A DNA stretch of 64,000 nt, taken from contig NZ_CP115160.1 in assembly GCF_027594545.1 (NCBI RefSeq), positions 4,646,501 through 4,710,500 of the forward strand. Direction: 5' to 3'. Under the pieces are notes generated by a model. It did no database searches. It had not been told where the DNA came from and saw only the letters and a list, made by a program, of their open reading frames with translations. The position numbers and the translations under genes were made by a program. Below are positions 1 through 10,793 of this stretch, piece by piece (within the stretch, counting starts at the first letter, position 1; every line of letters begins with the position of its first letter). This stretch comes from Algoriphagus sp. TR-M9 (GTDB lineage Bacteria > Bacteroidota > Bacteroidia > Cytophagales > Cyclobacteriaceae).

Positions 1-3000
1 ATGTAGAGGGCACGCTAGCTCCGGGCGAGGAAGCGACCTACACTGCCACGTATGTGGTGACCCCTGCCGATGTTGAGGCAGGATTGATCACGAACCAGGC
101 GAGAGCGACAGGTCAGTTTGGTCAGAACACACCAGTGACCGATGATTCAGGTGAGAGCTTCGAGGTGGATGGATTGACCGAGTTTGAGCTATGCCAGAAG
201 GAGTCTATCGCGATCATCAAGACGGTTGCACCGACGACAGCAGACGATTGTGTTGAGGCTGGCGATGAGTTGACCTACACGTTTGTGGTAAGAAATACAG
301 GTACGGTGACGTTGGGTAATGTCTCTGTGTCTGAGTTGAGCTTTAGTGGCACAGGCACTGCACCGGCGATCACGTTTGTGGCCGCAGAGAGTGATAATGT
401 AGAGGGCACGCTAGCTCCGGGCGAGGAAGCGACCTACACTGCCACGTATGTGGTGACCCCTGCCGATGTTGAGGCAGGATTGATCACGAACCAGGCGAGA
501 GCGACAGGTCAGTTTGGTCAGAACACACCAGTGACCGATGATTCAGGTGAGAGCTTCGAGGTGGATGGATTGACCGAGTTTGAGCTATGCCAGAAGGAGT
601 CTATCGCGATCATCAAGACGGTTGCACCGACGACAGCAGACGATTGTGTTGAGGCTGGCGATGAGTTGACCTACACGTTTGTGGTAAGAAATACAGGTAC
701 GGTGACGTTGGGTAATGTCTCTGTGTCTGAGTTGAGCTTTAGTGGCACAGGCACTGCACCGGCGATCACGTTTGTGGCCGCAGAGAGTGATAATGTAGAG
801 GGCACGCTAGCTCCGGGCGAGGAAGAGACCTACACTGCCACGTATGTGGTGACCCCTGCCGATGTTGAGGCAGGATTGATCACGAACCAGGCGAGAGCGA
901 CAGGTCAGTTTGGTCAGAACACACCAGTGACCGATGATTCAGGTGAGAGCTTCGAGGTGGATGGATTGACCGAGTTTGAGCTATGCCAGAAGGAGTCTAT
1001 CGCGATCATCAAGACGGTTGCACCGACGACAGCAGACGATTGTGTTGAGGCTGGCGATGAGTTGACCTACACGTTTGTGGTAAGAAATACAGGTACGGTG
1101 ACGTTGGGTAATGTCTCTGTGTCTGAGTTGAGCTTTAGTGGCACAGGCACTGCACCGGCGATCACGTTTGTGGCCGCAGAGAGTGATAATGTAGAGGGCA
1201 CGCTAGCTCCGGGCGAGGAAGCGACCTACACTGCCACGTATGTGGTGACCCCTGCCGATGTTGAGGCAGGATTGATCACGAACCAGGCGAGAGCGACAGG
1301 TCAGTTTGGTCAGAACACACCAGTGACCGATGATTCAGGTGAGAGCTTCGAGGTGGATGGATTGACCGAGTTTGAGCTATGCCAGAAGGAGTCTATCGCG
1401 ATCATCAAGACGGTTGCACCGACGACAGCAGACGATTGTGTTGAGGCTGGCGATGAGTTGACCTACACGTTTGTGGTAAGAAATACAGGTACGGTGACGT
1501 TGGGTAATGTCTCTGTGTCTGAGTTGAGCTTTAGTGGCACAGGCACTGCACCGGCGATCACGTTTGTGGCCGCAGAGAGTGATAATGTAGAGGGCACGCT
1601 AGCTCCGGGCGAGGAAGCGACCTACACTGCCACGTATGTGGTGACCCCTGCCGATGTTGAGGCAGGATTGATCACGAACCAGGCGAGAGCGACAGGTCAG
1701 TTTGGTCAGAACACACCAGTGACCGATGATTCAGGTGAGAGCTTCGAGGTGGATGGATTGACCGAGTTTGAGCTATGCCAGAAGGAGTCTATCGCGATCA
1801 TCAAGACGGTTGCACCGACGACAGCAGACGATTGTGTTGAGGCTGGCGATGAGTTGACCTACACGTTTGTGGTAAGAAATACAGGTACGGTGACGTTGGG
1901 TAATGTCTCTGTGTCTGAGTTGAGCTTTAGTGGCACAGGCACTGCACCGGCGATCACGTTTGTGGCCGCAGAGAGTGATAATGTAGAGGGCACGCTAGCT
2001 CCGGGCGAGGAAGCGACCTACACTGCCACGTATGTGGTGACCCCTGCCGATGTTGAGGCAGGATTGATCACGAACCAGGCGAGAGCGACAGGTCAGTTTG
2101 GTCAGAACACACCAGTGACCGATGATTCAGGTGAGAGCTTCGAGGTGGATGGATTGACCGAGTTTGAGCTATGCCAGAAGGAGTCTATCGCGATCATCAA
2201 GACGGTTGCACCGACGACAGCAGACGATTGTGTTGAGGCTGGCGATGAGTTGACCTACACGTTTGTGGTAAGAAATACAGGTACGGTGACGTTGGGTAAT
2301 GTCTCTGTGTCTGAGTTGAGCTTTAGTGGCACAGGCACTGCACCGGCGATCACGTTTGTGGCCGCAGAGAGTGATAATGTAGAGGGCACGCTAGCTCCGG
2401 GCGAGGAAGCGACCTACACTGCCACGTATGTGGTGACCCCTGCCGATGTTGAGGCAGGATTGATCACGAACCAGGCGAGAGCGACAGGTCAGTTTGGTCA
2501 GAACACACCAGTGACCGATGATTCAGGTGAGAGCTTCGAGGTGGATGGATTGACCGAGTTTGAGCTATGCCAGAAGGAGTCTATCGCGATCATCAAGACG
2601 GTTGCACCGACGACAGCAGACGATTGTGTTGAGGCTGGCGATGAGTTGACCTACACGTTTGTGGTAAGAAATACAGGTACGGTGACGTTGGGTAATGTCT
2701 CTGTGTCTGAGTTGAGCTTTAGTGGCACAGGCACTGCACCGGCGATCACGTTTGTGGCCGCAGAGAGTGATAATGTAGAGGGCACGCTAGCTCCGGGCGA
2801 GGAAGAGACCTACACTGCCACGTATGTGGTGACCCCTGCCGATGTTGAGGCAGGATTGATCACGAACCAGGCGAGAGCGACAGGTCAGTTTGGTCAGAAC
2901 ACACCAGTGACCGATGATTCAGGTGAGAGCTTCGAGGTGGATGGATTGACCGAGTTTGAGCTATGCCAGAAGGAGTCTATCGCGATCATCAAGACGGTTG

Positions 3001-3366
3001 CACCGACGACAGCAGACGATTGTGTTGAGGCTGGCGATGAGTTGACCTACACGTTTGTGGTAAGAAATACAGGTACGGTGACGTTGGGTAATGTCTCTGT
3101 GTCTGAGTTGAGCTTTAGTGGCACAGGCACTGCACCGGCGATCACGTTTGTGGCCGCAGAGAGTGATAATGTAGAGGGCACGCTAGCTCCGGGCGAGGAA
3201 GCGACCTACACTGCCACGTATGTGGTGACCCCTGCCGATGTTGAGGCAGGATTGATCACGAACCAGGCGAGAGCGACAGGTCAGTTTGGTCAGAACACAC
3301 CAGTGACCGATGATTCAGGTGAGAGCTTCGAGGTGGATGGATTGACCGAGTTTGAGCTATGCCAGA
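1..3366 (+). repeat. 396-bp tandem repeat array inside the first adhesin gene
   Basis: About 8.5 head-to-tail copies of a 396-bp unit (132 codons). The landmark CTAGCTCCGG recurs at 15, 411, 807, 1203, 1599, 1995, 2391, 2787 and 3183. The only difference I saw between copies is one codon in the GEExTY motif: GAG (Glu) instead of GCG (Ala) in the copies at 807 and 2787. The array continues beyond the left window edge. After 3366 the repeats diverge sharply. Confidence 0.97.
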
Positions 3367-6300
3367 AAGCTGAGATTGCAATAATTAAGACAGCTTCAGT
3401 GGACTCAGAAGACGACTGCTACGATACGGACGATCTAGTAACCTACACATTCACTGTGTTCAACACAGGAAATGTAACCTTGACAGATGTAGAAGTTACA
3501 GAATACCACTTTACAGGATCTGGTGATATATCTGATATCACATTTGTAGAAAGCAGTGAAGACAGTGAAGAAGGTACCCTGCTACCTGGTGAGAGTGCCA
3601 CCTATACGGCTACTTACACCTTAACATTGGAGGATACCGATGCCAGATTTGTGAACAATCAGGCTTTAGTGACTGCATTATTTGGCGAGAATGAGGTAGA
3701 TGACCTTTCAGGCGATACAGTTCAGGACGACAATGAAACTCAAGTTGATCTTTGTCAGAACCCAGGATTAGAAATCACCAAAACAGTGAGTTCTAACGCA
3801 GAAATCCTCGACGGAGACTTGATCTTTGACATCACTGTGAAAAACACTGGTAATGTTACCCTATACAATATCTATGTAGAAGATATAGAAACAGAGGATA
3901 ACTGGACTATCGATGAACTTGCACCTAACGCAGAGGATACCCGCCAAGTAACGGTGAAAATCACGCAGGAAATGATTGATGGCATATGCTATGAAAATAC
4001 AGCTATTGCAGAATCAAGAGAGTTCATTGATGGACAGCAGCAATCTCCGGGTGAAGGAGAATTCCCAGGAGGGTTGCTATATAGAGTGGTGGCTCAGGAT
4101 GAAGACATGGCTGACGCTTGCTTCCCTCAGACTCCTGAATTGACTATCGTTAAAGAAATCACTGCCGGTGATCCATATAGCTTAGTCGATGATGTAGTTG
4201 AATACAGCTATACGCTAGAAAACACAGGTAATGTGACGCTTTATGGTCCATTTACAGTTGAGGATGATAAGATTGCGGGGACTATTGTTGATGAAAACAG
4301 CACCGCTAGCATGGCTCCAGGAGATGAGATTGTGTTTACTGCTACTTATGCTATCACTGCAGCTGATTTGGAAGAAGGCACAGTGACTAACACAGCGATC
4401 GGTAAAGGATTCATCGGTGAGGGAGAAGGACAGGAGCCTATAGAATCTGATCCTGATTCTGAAACTGCTGAAGCTAGCTTTAATGAGATCTTGGCTGTGG
4501 ATGACTTCGCGGGAACATTTGATTATGAGACTACTGCCCAGACTTCAGCTGTCAATGCTTTGACAAATGATGAGTTGAAAGGTGGCCAGGCAACTCCTGC
4601 CAATGTGACCTTGACCACTGTGATTGCAGATCCGGAAGGGGTATTGAGTGTGGATGCAAACGGTGAGATCACCATTGCTCCTAATCCTCAGGCAGGTAAC
4701 TATCAGTTAACTTATAGAATTACAGAAACTGGAAATCCATCCAACTGGGATGAGGCAGTGATCACGGTCACTATCAATCCTGAACTTGGGTTGATCGAAG
4801 TGGATGAATATTGTGAACTGGATGCTCCATACTTGAGATGGTTGTTATCACCAGTGAACTTTGACCTACAGGATCTGGCTCCTAATGATCCAAATCCGTT
4901 GACCATGACTTGGTATGACAAGGATGACAATGTGATCATCAGTTACGATAATATTCCAATGGAAGGCTACATGCTGTTCCCAGGAGCAGATACCTTAGCA
5001 GGTGGTTATGGCAGCGCATGGCCAGGATGGAAATTTGAGAACCAACAGTGGGTAGCTGGAGAATTTAACTTCTATCAGGTTCGCGAAGATGGCGCTTATG
5101 TGATCTTTGAACTGAACCCTGAAGTACAGGCTGAAATAGCTTACCCAGGAGCATCTGCTGAATGTAATCCTAATCCGAACCCTCCAATTGCTGAGGATGA
5201 CGATATGACCAGCATTCCGGTGTATGAATTTGGATACGATGATATTGTCAATGTATTGACCAATGACAGATTGCTGGATGGTACTTCTCCATTGAATACC
5301 ACTTTGGTGACAGTGACTGAGGTGACTCAATCCACTCCGGGTGCTTTGATCTTGGATACAAATACAGGTTTAGTAAGTGTAGCTTCTGGATTAACTCCAG
5401 GTGTTTACACCCTAGAATATAGAATCTGTACCAATCCAAATCCTACCAACTGTGATACAGCGCTTGTGACTGTGAGAGTGGTAAGTCCTGGTTTGGATAT
5501 AGAAAAAGAAGTGGTTGAGAATGACAATGAGGTTGGAGGATTTGTCACTTATGCTATCAAGGTTACTAACACTGGAGATGTTGAATTGTACAACATTGAA
5601 GTGAAGGATGGCCTGACTGGTGAGATGTGGACTATACAGTCTCTGGCTCCACAGGCAACTTGGGAAGAGGAAACTCAACTCGAAATAGACCAAGATTTGA
5701 TAGATGGTCTTTGTGTAACCAATACTGCATCTGCTACAGCTTATGAAGAAGGGTTTGAGCAGGATTCTGAATTCTCTGAGGGAAGAATCCTTGCAAGCGA
5801 TGAGGATTCTATAGAGGAATGCTTTGAAACTTCACCAAGCATCAATCTGGTGAAAACGGCTGAAGTTGAAAGCGAAGATGATTGCTACGATACTGGTGAT
5901 TCGGTGACTTATACCTTCGTGATTACCAATACAGGAAATGTCACTTTGAATTCAGTGACCTTAGAGGAAGTAAACTTCACAGGAACAGGAGACTTGAGTG
6001 ATGTGAACTTCGAAGGTACTAGTATGGGTAGCTCTGAAGGTACTTTGAAACCGGGAGAAACCGCTACTTACACAGCAAGCTATATCATCACTTTGGATGA
6101 TACCAATGCAAGATTCATCAATAACCAAGCGAGAGCTACTGGCATATTTGTCGAAACAGAAGTTCAAGATTTGTCCGGAGAATCGATAGACTCTGATGTA
6201 GAAACTCAAGTTGATCTATGTCAACGACCAGCAATCGAATTGCTGAAAGACGGAGTCTTCAACGATGAGAACCAAGACGGCTTCGGAAATGTAGGAGAGA

Positions 6301-9300
6301 CAATTTCTTACACCTTCACAGTGAGCAATACTGGTAACGTGACCTTGAGTAACATCATGGTAACCGATCCAATGGTAACTGTGAACGGAGGTCCGATCAG
6401 CCTGGCACCTGGAGCAAGTGACAACACGACCTTCACGGCCACTTATGTCTTGACTCAAGATGATATAGACAACGGATACGTGGTGAACACTGCTTTGGCA
6501 CAAGGAACCTCACCTACTAATGAGGTTGTAGAAGATGAGTCTTCTGACCCAACTCCGGTAGAGAACCCAAGCACAGAGTGTGAGACCTGTACCGAAACTG
6601 AGATTCCTCAGAACCCGGCAATCGAATTGCTGAAAGACGGAGTCTTCAACGATGAGAACCAAGACGGCTTCGGAAATGTAGGAGAGACAATTTCTTACAC
6701 CTTCACAGTGAGCAATACTGGTAACGTGACCTTGAGTAACATCATGGTAACCGATCCAATGGTAACTGTGAACGGAGGTCCGATCAGCCTGGCACCTGGA
6801 GTAAGTGACAACACGACCTTCACGGCCACTTATGTCTTGACTCAAGATGATATAGACAACGGATACGTGGTGAACACTGCTTTGGCACAAGGAACATCTC
6901 CTAAGGATGAGGTTGTAGAAGACGAGTCTTCTGACCCAACTCCGGTAGAGAACCCAAGCACAGAGTGTGAGACCTGTACCGAAACTGAGATTCCTCAGAA
7001 CCCGGCAATCCAGATTGTGAAATCTGACAACGGAGCTGAGGTAAATGCAGCAGGTGATGTGATCACCTATACTTTGACTGTGACCAACACCGGTAATGTG
7101 ACCTTGACTAAGGTGATGGTTTCAGATCCTCTGACTGGTCTAGATCAAAATGCAGGTACTTTAGCACCAGGAGCTTCTACTGCATTGAACACTGAATATG
7201 TGGTGACTCAGGCTGATGTAGATGCAGGATTTGTATTGAATACTGCACTTGCTTCTGGCGAAAGCCCAGACGGTGAAGATCCTGAGGATGAGACTGAAAT
7301 TGAAACTCCAATTGATCCTTTACCATCGATTACGCTAGGTAAAACCGTTGATGTGACTTCTGTAAGTGAAGCCGGTGTGGTGCTGAATTATACCTTATTG
7401 GTGAAAAATACCGGTAATGTAACTCTTACTAGTGGTGAGCTGACAGATCCTAAAACAGGTTTGGCAGTAGGTTCATTAACCTTGGCTCCAGGGGAAGAAA
7501 GAAGCTTCCAGACTACTTACACAGTTACATTGGAAGACATTCTAAGTGGAGAGCCTATTCTGAATGTGGCTACGGTGAAAGCAGTTCATGAAAATTCTGA
7601 AACTCCTGTAGAAGCTGAAGATGATGCGACTGTGAATGTTGATCTGACCGCTGGAATCCAGATAGACAAAACTGCGGATAAGACTGTGGTCTATGAAATC
7701 GGGGAAGTAATCACTTATACAATTACAGTTACCAATACAGGTACAGCTCCATTGGTAGATGTTCAGGTAAATGATCCAATGACTGGATTTACGGAATCTG
7801 TTGAAATGCTATTGCCTAATGAGGTACTTGAGTATTCAACTACGTACACTGTAACCGAGTCGGACATTGCTAATCAGGAAAACTTGGTCAACGTAGCAAC
7901 AGTTACAGCGACAAATCCTGTTGATCCAGAAAATCCGGTATCTGAAGAAGATGACCATGTGGTAGAAGTAGGTTGTGAAGGCCAGACCCTGATTACGGGT
8001 ATTGCATTCAATGCTGAGACGGATCTTCCACTTGCAGGTGTACCTATTACTCTGATACCACAGGGAGATACTCCTGGCTCTACGCTACTTGTCATTACAG
8101 GTGCGGACGGTAGATATACCTTCCAGGATTTTGCTCCAGGCAGCTACCTAGTGCAAGTGCAGGATGCTAATCTAAATGCGGCAAGAGGTCTGTATCCAGT
8201 AGAAAGCTCCTTGTTCTTTACTGATATCGCTGACTGTGCGTATCAGACGCATGACTTCGGTTATGAAACCTATGACGGTATTGTACTGGGAGATTTTGTA
8301 TGGTATGACTTGAATGGTGATGGTATCCAGAACGAATGGTTCGATGCCAATAACGACGGTCAAGTAACACTGAACGATCCTACCCAAGGTCCAATTGATA
8401 TTGCGGATTGGGAATGGTTCGATCTCAATGGTGACGGAAGATACGATGGCCCTGAAAACGAGGGTGAGTTGAACAAAGCCGGCTTCGGTAACGCTCAGTC
8501 TGCCAATGTTCATGTAGATGGTCCTGGAGGATATGCTGCAGATATCATCGTCGGTATCATAGGATACTGGAGAGATAGGCCAGAGGGAGTAGAGTTCGGT
8601 GAGTTTACTGCATACTTGAATAATGATGAATTCCTGGATGCTGAAGCGCAGAGAATGGGTGCAACTGGATTAGTGAAAGTACTCCCAGATGCCAGTGCTA
8701 GAATGACCGATATCAATGCTTCTAGAACGGAAGTTAGATGTGGAGTTACTGGTGGAGCTGATGGAATTACTGCTCAAATTACCGCAGAGAACCCTGTGAA
8801 TCTGGATATGGACTTCGGTATGAGATGTCTAGAGGTAGATGTTGAAATCATCGCCAATGACGATGACTTCGGTACTCACTTCATCAGCTTCGGTGGATTG
8901 CTAGGAAATATCCTGGATAATGACCGACTAGAAGGTGAGCGACCAGACCCAGCAGATGTGGACTTCGAATTCACAGAACTTGACGGTATCGTAGGTCTAT
9001 TGATTGATGAGAACGGTGAGTTGAGCTTGATACCAGGTGTGAATGAGGCTAGAGAGTATACCTTAAGATACACCTTGAGAGAGGTTGCCTTCCCAGATAA
9101 TCAGGATGATGCATTGGTAGTATTTAGACTGATGAACGATGAAGTCAATCTGAATATCACGAAGACTAGCTTCGAGCAAGAGATATTTGTTGGCGATGAA
9201 TTCGAGTACGAAATCGTTCTTAGCAATATCGGAGGTACACCTGCTACTAATGTGGTGGTGACCGATAATCTACCAAATGGAGTTAGCTATCTAAGTAGTG

Positions 9301-9785
9301 AAGTAACAGCGAATAGCAGTGGCGCTGAGATAGCGACCAACGAAGCAGGATCTCAGCTGAGTTGGACTATTCCATTCCTTGAAGCTGACGCTACGGTTAC
9401 CATTAGAGTGAAGGTATTGGCAGAGACTGCTGGAGCTATCACAAACGTAGTAGTTGTTGATTCGGAAGAAGAAGATACCGATGAAGCAGATAATCAGGAT
9501 GATGATGTGAATACGATTAAGCCTTTCCACATCCCGAATGTGATCACACCAAATAATGATGGTGATAACGATACATTTGAGATTGAAGGAATCAATATAT
9601 TCCAAAGCACTGAAATCACGATTATCAACAGATTTGGCGACCATGTGCTAGAGCAAGAAAATTACCAGAACGACTGGGATGCTCCTGGACAAACGGCAGG
9701 TACTTACTATTACGTGTTGAAAGCGATTGATAGATCTGGCCAAGAGCACGAATACAAAGGATGGATTCAAGTAATCAAGGACTAA
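1..9785 (+). CDS. Giant DUF11/DUF7507 repeat adhesin with type IX secretion type B sorting domain (5' partial)
   Basis: The reading frame is open from base 3, so the start and signal peptide lie before the window; 3260 residues are visible. It is probably a secreted surface protein exported by the type IX system. It begins with about 8.5 nearly identical 132-residue beta-sandwich repeats (bases 1-3366), each with the core TYTFVVRNTGTVTLGNV. About ten diverged DUF11-type repeats follow, interrupted by Ig/cadherin-like segments (VNALTNDEL, VNVLTNDRL). Next come an SdrD B-like segment (near base 7980), Asp-rich NGDG/NNDG motifs resembling calcium-binding loops (near 8290-8450), a final DUF11 unit, and an 88-residue C-terminal domain starting [19 protein letters not shown] and ending GWIQVIKD, typical of type B (gliding-motility-associated) sorting domains. 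The porP/sprF-like gene starts 31 bases downstream, as expected for such cargo. The ligand is unknown. Repeat copy number should be treated as provisional because short-read assembly can collapse such arrays. Confidence 0.9.
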   Translation, partial: VEGTLAPGEEATYTATYVVTPADVEAGLITNQARATGQFGQNTPVTDDSGESFEVDGLTEFELCQKESIAIIKTVAPTTADDCVEAGDELTYTFVVRNTGTVTLGNVSVSELSFSGTGTAPAITFVAAESDNVEGTLAPGEEATYTATYVVTPADVEAGLITNQARATGQFGQNTPVTDDSGESFEVDGLTEFELCQKESIAIIKTVAPTTADDCVEAGDELTYTFVVRNTGTVTLGNVSVSELSFSGTGTAPAITFVAAESDNVEGTLAPGEEETYTATYVVTPADVEAGLITNQARATGQFGQNTPVTDDSGESFEVDGLTEFELCQKESIAIIKTVAPTTADDCVEAGDELTYTFVVRNTGTVTLGNVSVSELSFSGTGTAPAITFVAAESDNVEGTLAPGEEATYTATYVVTPADVEAGLITNQARATGQFGQNTPVTDDSGESFEVDGLTEFELCQKESIAIIKTVAPTTADDCVEAGDELTYTFVVRNTGTVTLGNVSVSELSFSGTGTAPAITFVAAESDNVEGTLAPGEEATYTATYVVTPADVEAGLITNQARATGQFGQNTPVTDDSGESFEVDGLTEFELCQKESIAIIKTVAPTTADDCVEAGDELTYTFVVRNTGTVTLGNVSVSELSFSGTGTAPAITFVAAESDNVEGTLAPGEEATYTATYVVTPADVEAGLITNQARATGQFGQNTPVTDDSGESFEVDGLTEFELCQKESIAIIKTVAPTTADDCVEAGDELTYTFVVRNTGTVTLGNVSVSELSFSGTGTAPAITFVAAESDNVEGTLAPGEEATYTATYVVTPADVEAGLITNQARATGQFGQNTPVTDDSGESFEVDGLTEFELCQKESIAIIKTVAPTTADDCVEAGDELTYTFVVRNTGTVTLGNVSVSELSFSGTGTAPAITFVAAESDNVEGTLAPGEEETYTATYVVTPADVEAGLITNQARATGQFGQNTPVTDDSGESFEVDGLTEFELCQKESIAIIKTVAPTTADDCVEAGDELTYTFVVRNTGTVTLGNVSVSELSFSGTGTAPAITFVAAESDNVEGTLAPGEEATYTATYVVTPADVEAGLITNQARATGQFGQNTPVTDDSGESFEVDGLTEFELCQKAEIAIIKTASVDSEDDCYDTDDLVTYTFTVFNTGNVTLTDVEVTEYHFTGSGDISDITFVESSEDSEEGTLLPGESATYTATYTLTLEDTDARFVNNQALVTALFGENEVDDLSGDTVQDDNETQVDLCQNPGLEITKTVSSNAEILDGDLIFDITVKNTGNVTLYNIYVEDIETEDNWTIDELAPNAEDTRQVTVKITQEMIDGICYENTAIAESREFIDGQQQSPGEGEFPGGLLYRVVAQDEDMADACFPQTPELTIVKEITAGDPYSLVDDVVEYSYTLENTGNVTLYGPFTVEDDKIAGTIVDENSTASMAPGDEIVFTATYAITAADLEEGTVTNTAIGKGFIGEGEGQEPIESDPDSETAEASFNEILAVDDFAGTFDYETTAQTSAVNALTNDELKGGQATPANVTLTTVIADPEGVLSVDANGEITIAPNPQAGNYQLTYRITETGNPSNWDEAVITVTINPELGLIEVDEYCELDAPYLRWLLSPVNFDLQDLAPNDPNPLTMTWYDKDDNVIISYDNIPMEGYMLFPGADTLAGGYGSAWPGWKFENQQWVAGEFNFYQVREDGAYVIFELNPEVQAEIAYPGASAECNPNPNPPIAEDDDMTSIPVYEFGYDDIVNVLTNDRLLDGTSPLNTTLVTVTEVTQSTPGALILDTNTGLVSVASGLTPGVYTLEYRICTNPNPTNCDTALVTVRVVSPGLDIEKEVVENDNEVGGFVTYAIKVTNTGDVELYNIEVKDGLTGEMWTIQSLAPQATWEEETQLEIDQDLIDGLCVTNTASATAYEEGFEQDSEFSEGRILASDEDSIEECFETSPSINLVKTAEVESEDDCYDTGDSVTYTFVITNTGNVTLNSVTLEEVNFTGTGDLSDVNFEGTSMGSSEGTLKPGETATYTASYIITLDDTNARFINNQARATGIFVETEVQDLSGESIDSDVETQVDLCQRPAIELLKDGVFNDENQDGFGNVGETISYTFTVSNTGNVTLSNIMVTDPMVTVNGGPISLAPGASDNTTFTATYVLTQDDIDNGYVVNTALAQGTSPTNEVVEDESSDPTPVENPSTECETCTETEIPQNPAIELLKDGVFNDENQDGFGNVGETISYTFTVSNTGNVTLSNIMVTDPMVTVNGGPISLAPGVSDNTTFTATYVLTQDDIDNGYVVNTALAQGTSPKDEVVEDESSDPTPVENPSTECETCTETEIPQNPAIQIVKSDNGAEVNAAGDVITYTLTVTNTGNVTLTKVMVSDPLTGLDQNAGTLAPGASTALNTEYVVTQADVDAGFVLNTALASGESPDGEDPEDETEIETPIDPLPSITLGKTVDVTSVSEAGVVLNYTLLVKNTGNVTLTSGELTDPKTGLAVGSLTLAPGEERSFQTTYTVTLEDILSGEPILNVATVKAVHENSETPVEAEDDATVNVDLTAGIQIDKTADKTVVYEIGEVITYTITVTNTGTAPLVDVQVNDPMTGFTESVEMLLPNEVLEYSTTYTVTESDIANQENLVNVATVTATNPVDPENPVSEEDDHVVEVGCEGQTLITGIAFNAETDLPLAGVPITLIPQGDTPGSTLLVITGADGRYTFQDFAPGSYLVQVQDANLNAARGLYPVESSLFFTDIADCAYQTHDFGYETYDGIVLGDFVWYDLNGDGIQNEWFDANNDGQVTLNDPTQGPIDIADWEWFDLNGDGRYDGPENEGELNKAGFGNAQSANVHVDGPGGYAADIIVGIIGYWRDRPEGVEFGEFTAYLNNDEFLDAEAQRMGATGLVKVLPDASARMTDINASRTEVRCGVTGGADGITAQITAENPVNLDMDFGMRCLEVDVEIIANDDDFGTHFISFGGLLGNILDNDRLEGERPDPADVDFEFTELDGIVGLLIDENGELSLIPGVNEAREYTLRYTLREVAFPDNQDDALVVFRLMNDEVNLNITKTSFEQEIFVGDEFEYEIVLSNIGGTPATNVVVTDNLPNGVSYLSSEVTANSSGAEIATNEAGSQLSWTIPFLEADATVTIRVKVLAETAGAITNVVVVDSEEEDTDEADNQDDDVNTIKPFHIPNVITPNNDGDNDTFEIEGINIFQSTEITIINRFGDHVLEQENYQNDWDAPGQTAGTYYYVLKAIDRSGQEHEYKGWIQVIKD
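6228..7007 (+). repeat. Pair of near-identical 387-bp repeats
   Basis: Two consecutive units encode the same domain, beginning AIELLKDGVFNDENQDGFG and ending in a Cys-containing linker ECETCTETEIPQN. The landmark ATCGAATTGC lies at 6234 and 6621, a spacing of 387 bp (129 codons). They differ by few bases, for example Ala/Val in APGxSDN and a short change near SPTNEV/SPKDEV. This is a recent internal duplication in the first adhesin gene. Confidence 0.9.
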
Positions 9786-9816
9786 TTAGAATGGACTGGA
9801 AGAAAACAGAAAGCAT

Positions 9817-10791
9817 ATGAAAACTCTTTTTAAAATCATAGGGATGTCCTTGATGGTCACCCTACTGGGCACGGGATGGACTTTTGGGCAACAGCTTCCC
9901 CAGTTCAGTCAGTATATATTCAACGGATTGCATGTAAACCCGGGCTATGCGGGCTACAAGGGAGAGCCGTATATCCAGAGCACGTACCGCAGCCAGTGGA
10001 TCAATTTTCCTGGAGCACCTGAGACGTTCACGGTTACCGCGGACCTGGCAGCTAACGAGGGCACGATGGGTTTTGGGGTATCGTTTTTGAGCGACAACCT
10101 GGGTCCTGCGAAGACGACTGGAGGGCTTTTGACGTACGCCTACCGTATCCAGACAGGGTCGAAGAGCTTTTTGGGTCTTGGAGTGAGTGCGGGATTCAGC
10201 CAGTACGCTATAGACGGGAGCATGCTGGATCCGAACGACTATCCGGACAGCGAGATTCCTGACGGGCGGATCAACCTGACGACTCCGAACCTGAACACAG
10301 GTCTGTTCTTCCACAACGACCGTTTCTATGCGGGTTTCAGTATGTACAACATGATCGGCAAGAAGTCCCTGGAGCGTGAGGATGTTGCGCTGGCCTACCA
10401 CGATTTCCACTACTACCTGACAGCAGGTTACCTGTTTGACCTGGGCAAGGCAGTGAAGTTCAAGCCGAGCTTTTTGATCAAGGAAGTAAAAGGAGCGCCG
10501 ACGAACTACGACCTGAACGCGATGTTCCTGTTCTACGAGCGGATCTGGGTTGGAGGCAGCTACCGCAGCAACCTGAAGCTGTGGAACGACAACCTGGAGG
10601 AGAACCTGAGCAAGCGGAACGCAGTGGCGGCGATCGTGGAGATCTTCGCGACCGAGCGTCTGCGTATCGGCTATGCGTATGACCATAACCTGAACGTGCT
10701 GAGCAACTACCGTAACAACTCCCACGAGCTTTCAGTAGGTTACTATCTGATTCCTAGAAAAGCAGTAATGAAAAACCAAAGATGGTTCTGA
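9817..10791 (+). CDS. PorP/SprF-family type IX secretion outer-membrane protein, copy 1
   Basis: A 324-residue protein with an N-terminal signal peptide ending near TFGQ, followed by the family start QLPQFSQYIFNGLHVNPGYAG and an outer-membrane beta-barrel pattern. SprF/PorP-like proteins are needed to secrete or anchor partner proteins carrying type B C-terminal domains, as in the sprB-sprF pair. Its position 31 bases after an adhesin with such a domain fits that role. The mature part differs from copy 2 (40782-41759) by one residue that I found (GFSQYA here, GFSQYS there), whereas the signal peptide is quite different. G+C and codon choice (CTG, GCG, ACG) look richer than in the adhesin genes. 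A long open frame on the opposite strand is a by-product of this codon use. Confidence 0.9.
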   Translation: MKTLFKIIGMSLMVTLLGTGWTFGQQLPQFSQYIFNGLHVNPGYAGYKGEPYIQSTYRSQWINFPGAPETFTVTADLAANEGTMGFGVSFLSDNLGPAKTTGGLLTYAYRIQTGSKSFLGLGVSAGFSQYAIDGSMLDPNDYPDSEIPDGRINLTTPNLNTGLFFHNDRFYAGFSMYNMIGKKSLEREDVALAYHDFHYYLTAGYLFDLGKAVKFKPSFLIKEVKGAPTNYDLNAMFLFYERIWVGGSYRSNLKLWNDNLEENLSKRNAVAAIVEIFATERLRIGYAYDHNLNVLSNYRNNSHELSVGYYLIPRKAVMKNQRWF

Positions 10792-10793
10792 TT

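Noticed and set aside
9862..10725. Long - strand open frame opposite porP copy 1 (also 40848-41693, and 455-codon frames opposite both ompA copies).
   Set aside because: They mirror strongly biased G/C-rich codons of the real + strand genes, have implausible composition, and exist in both copies only because the DNA is duplicated.
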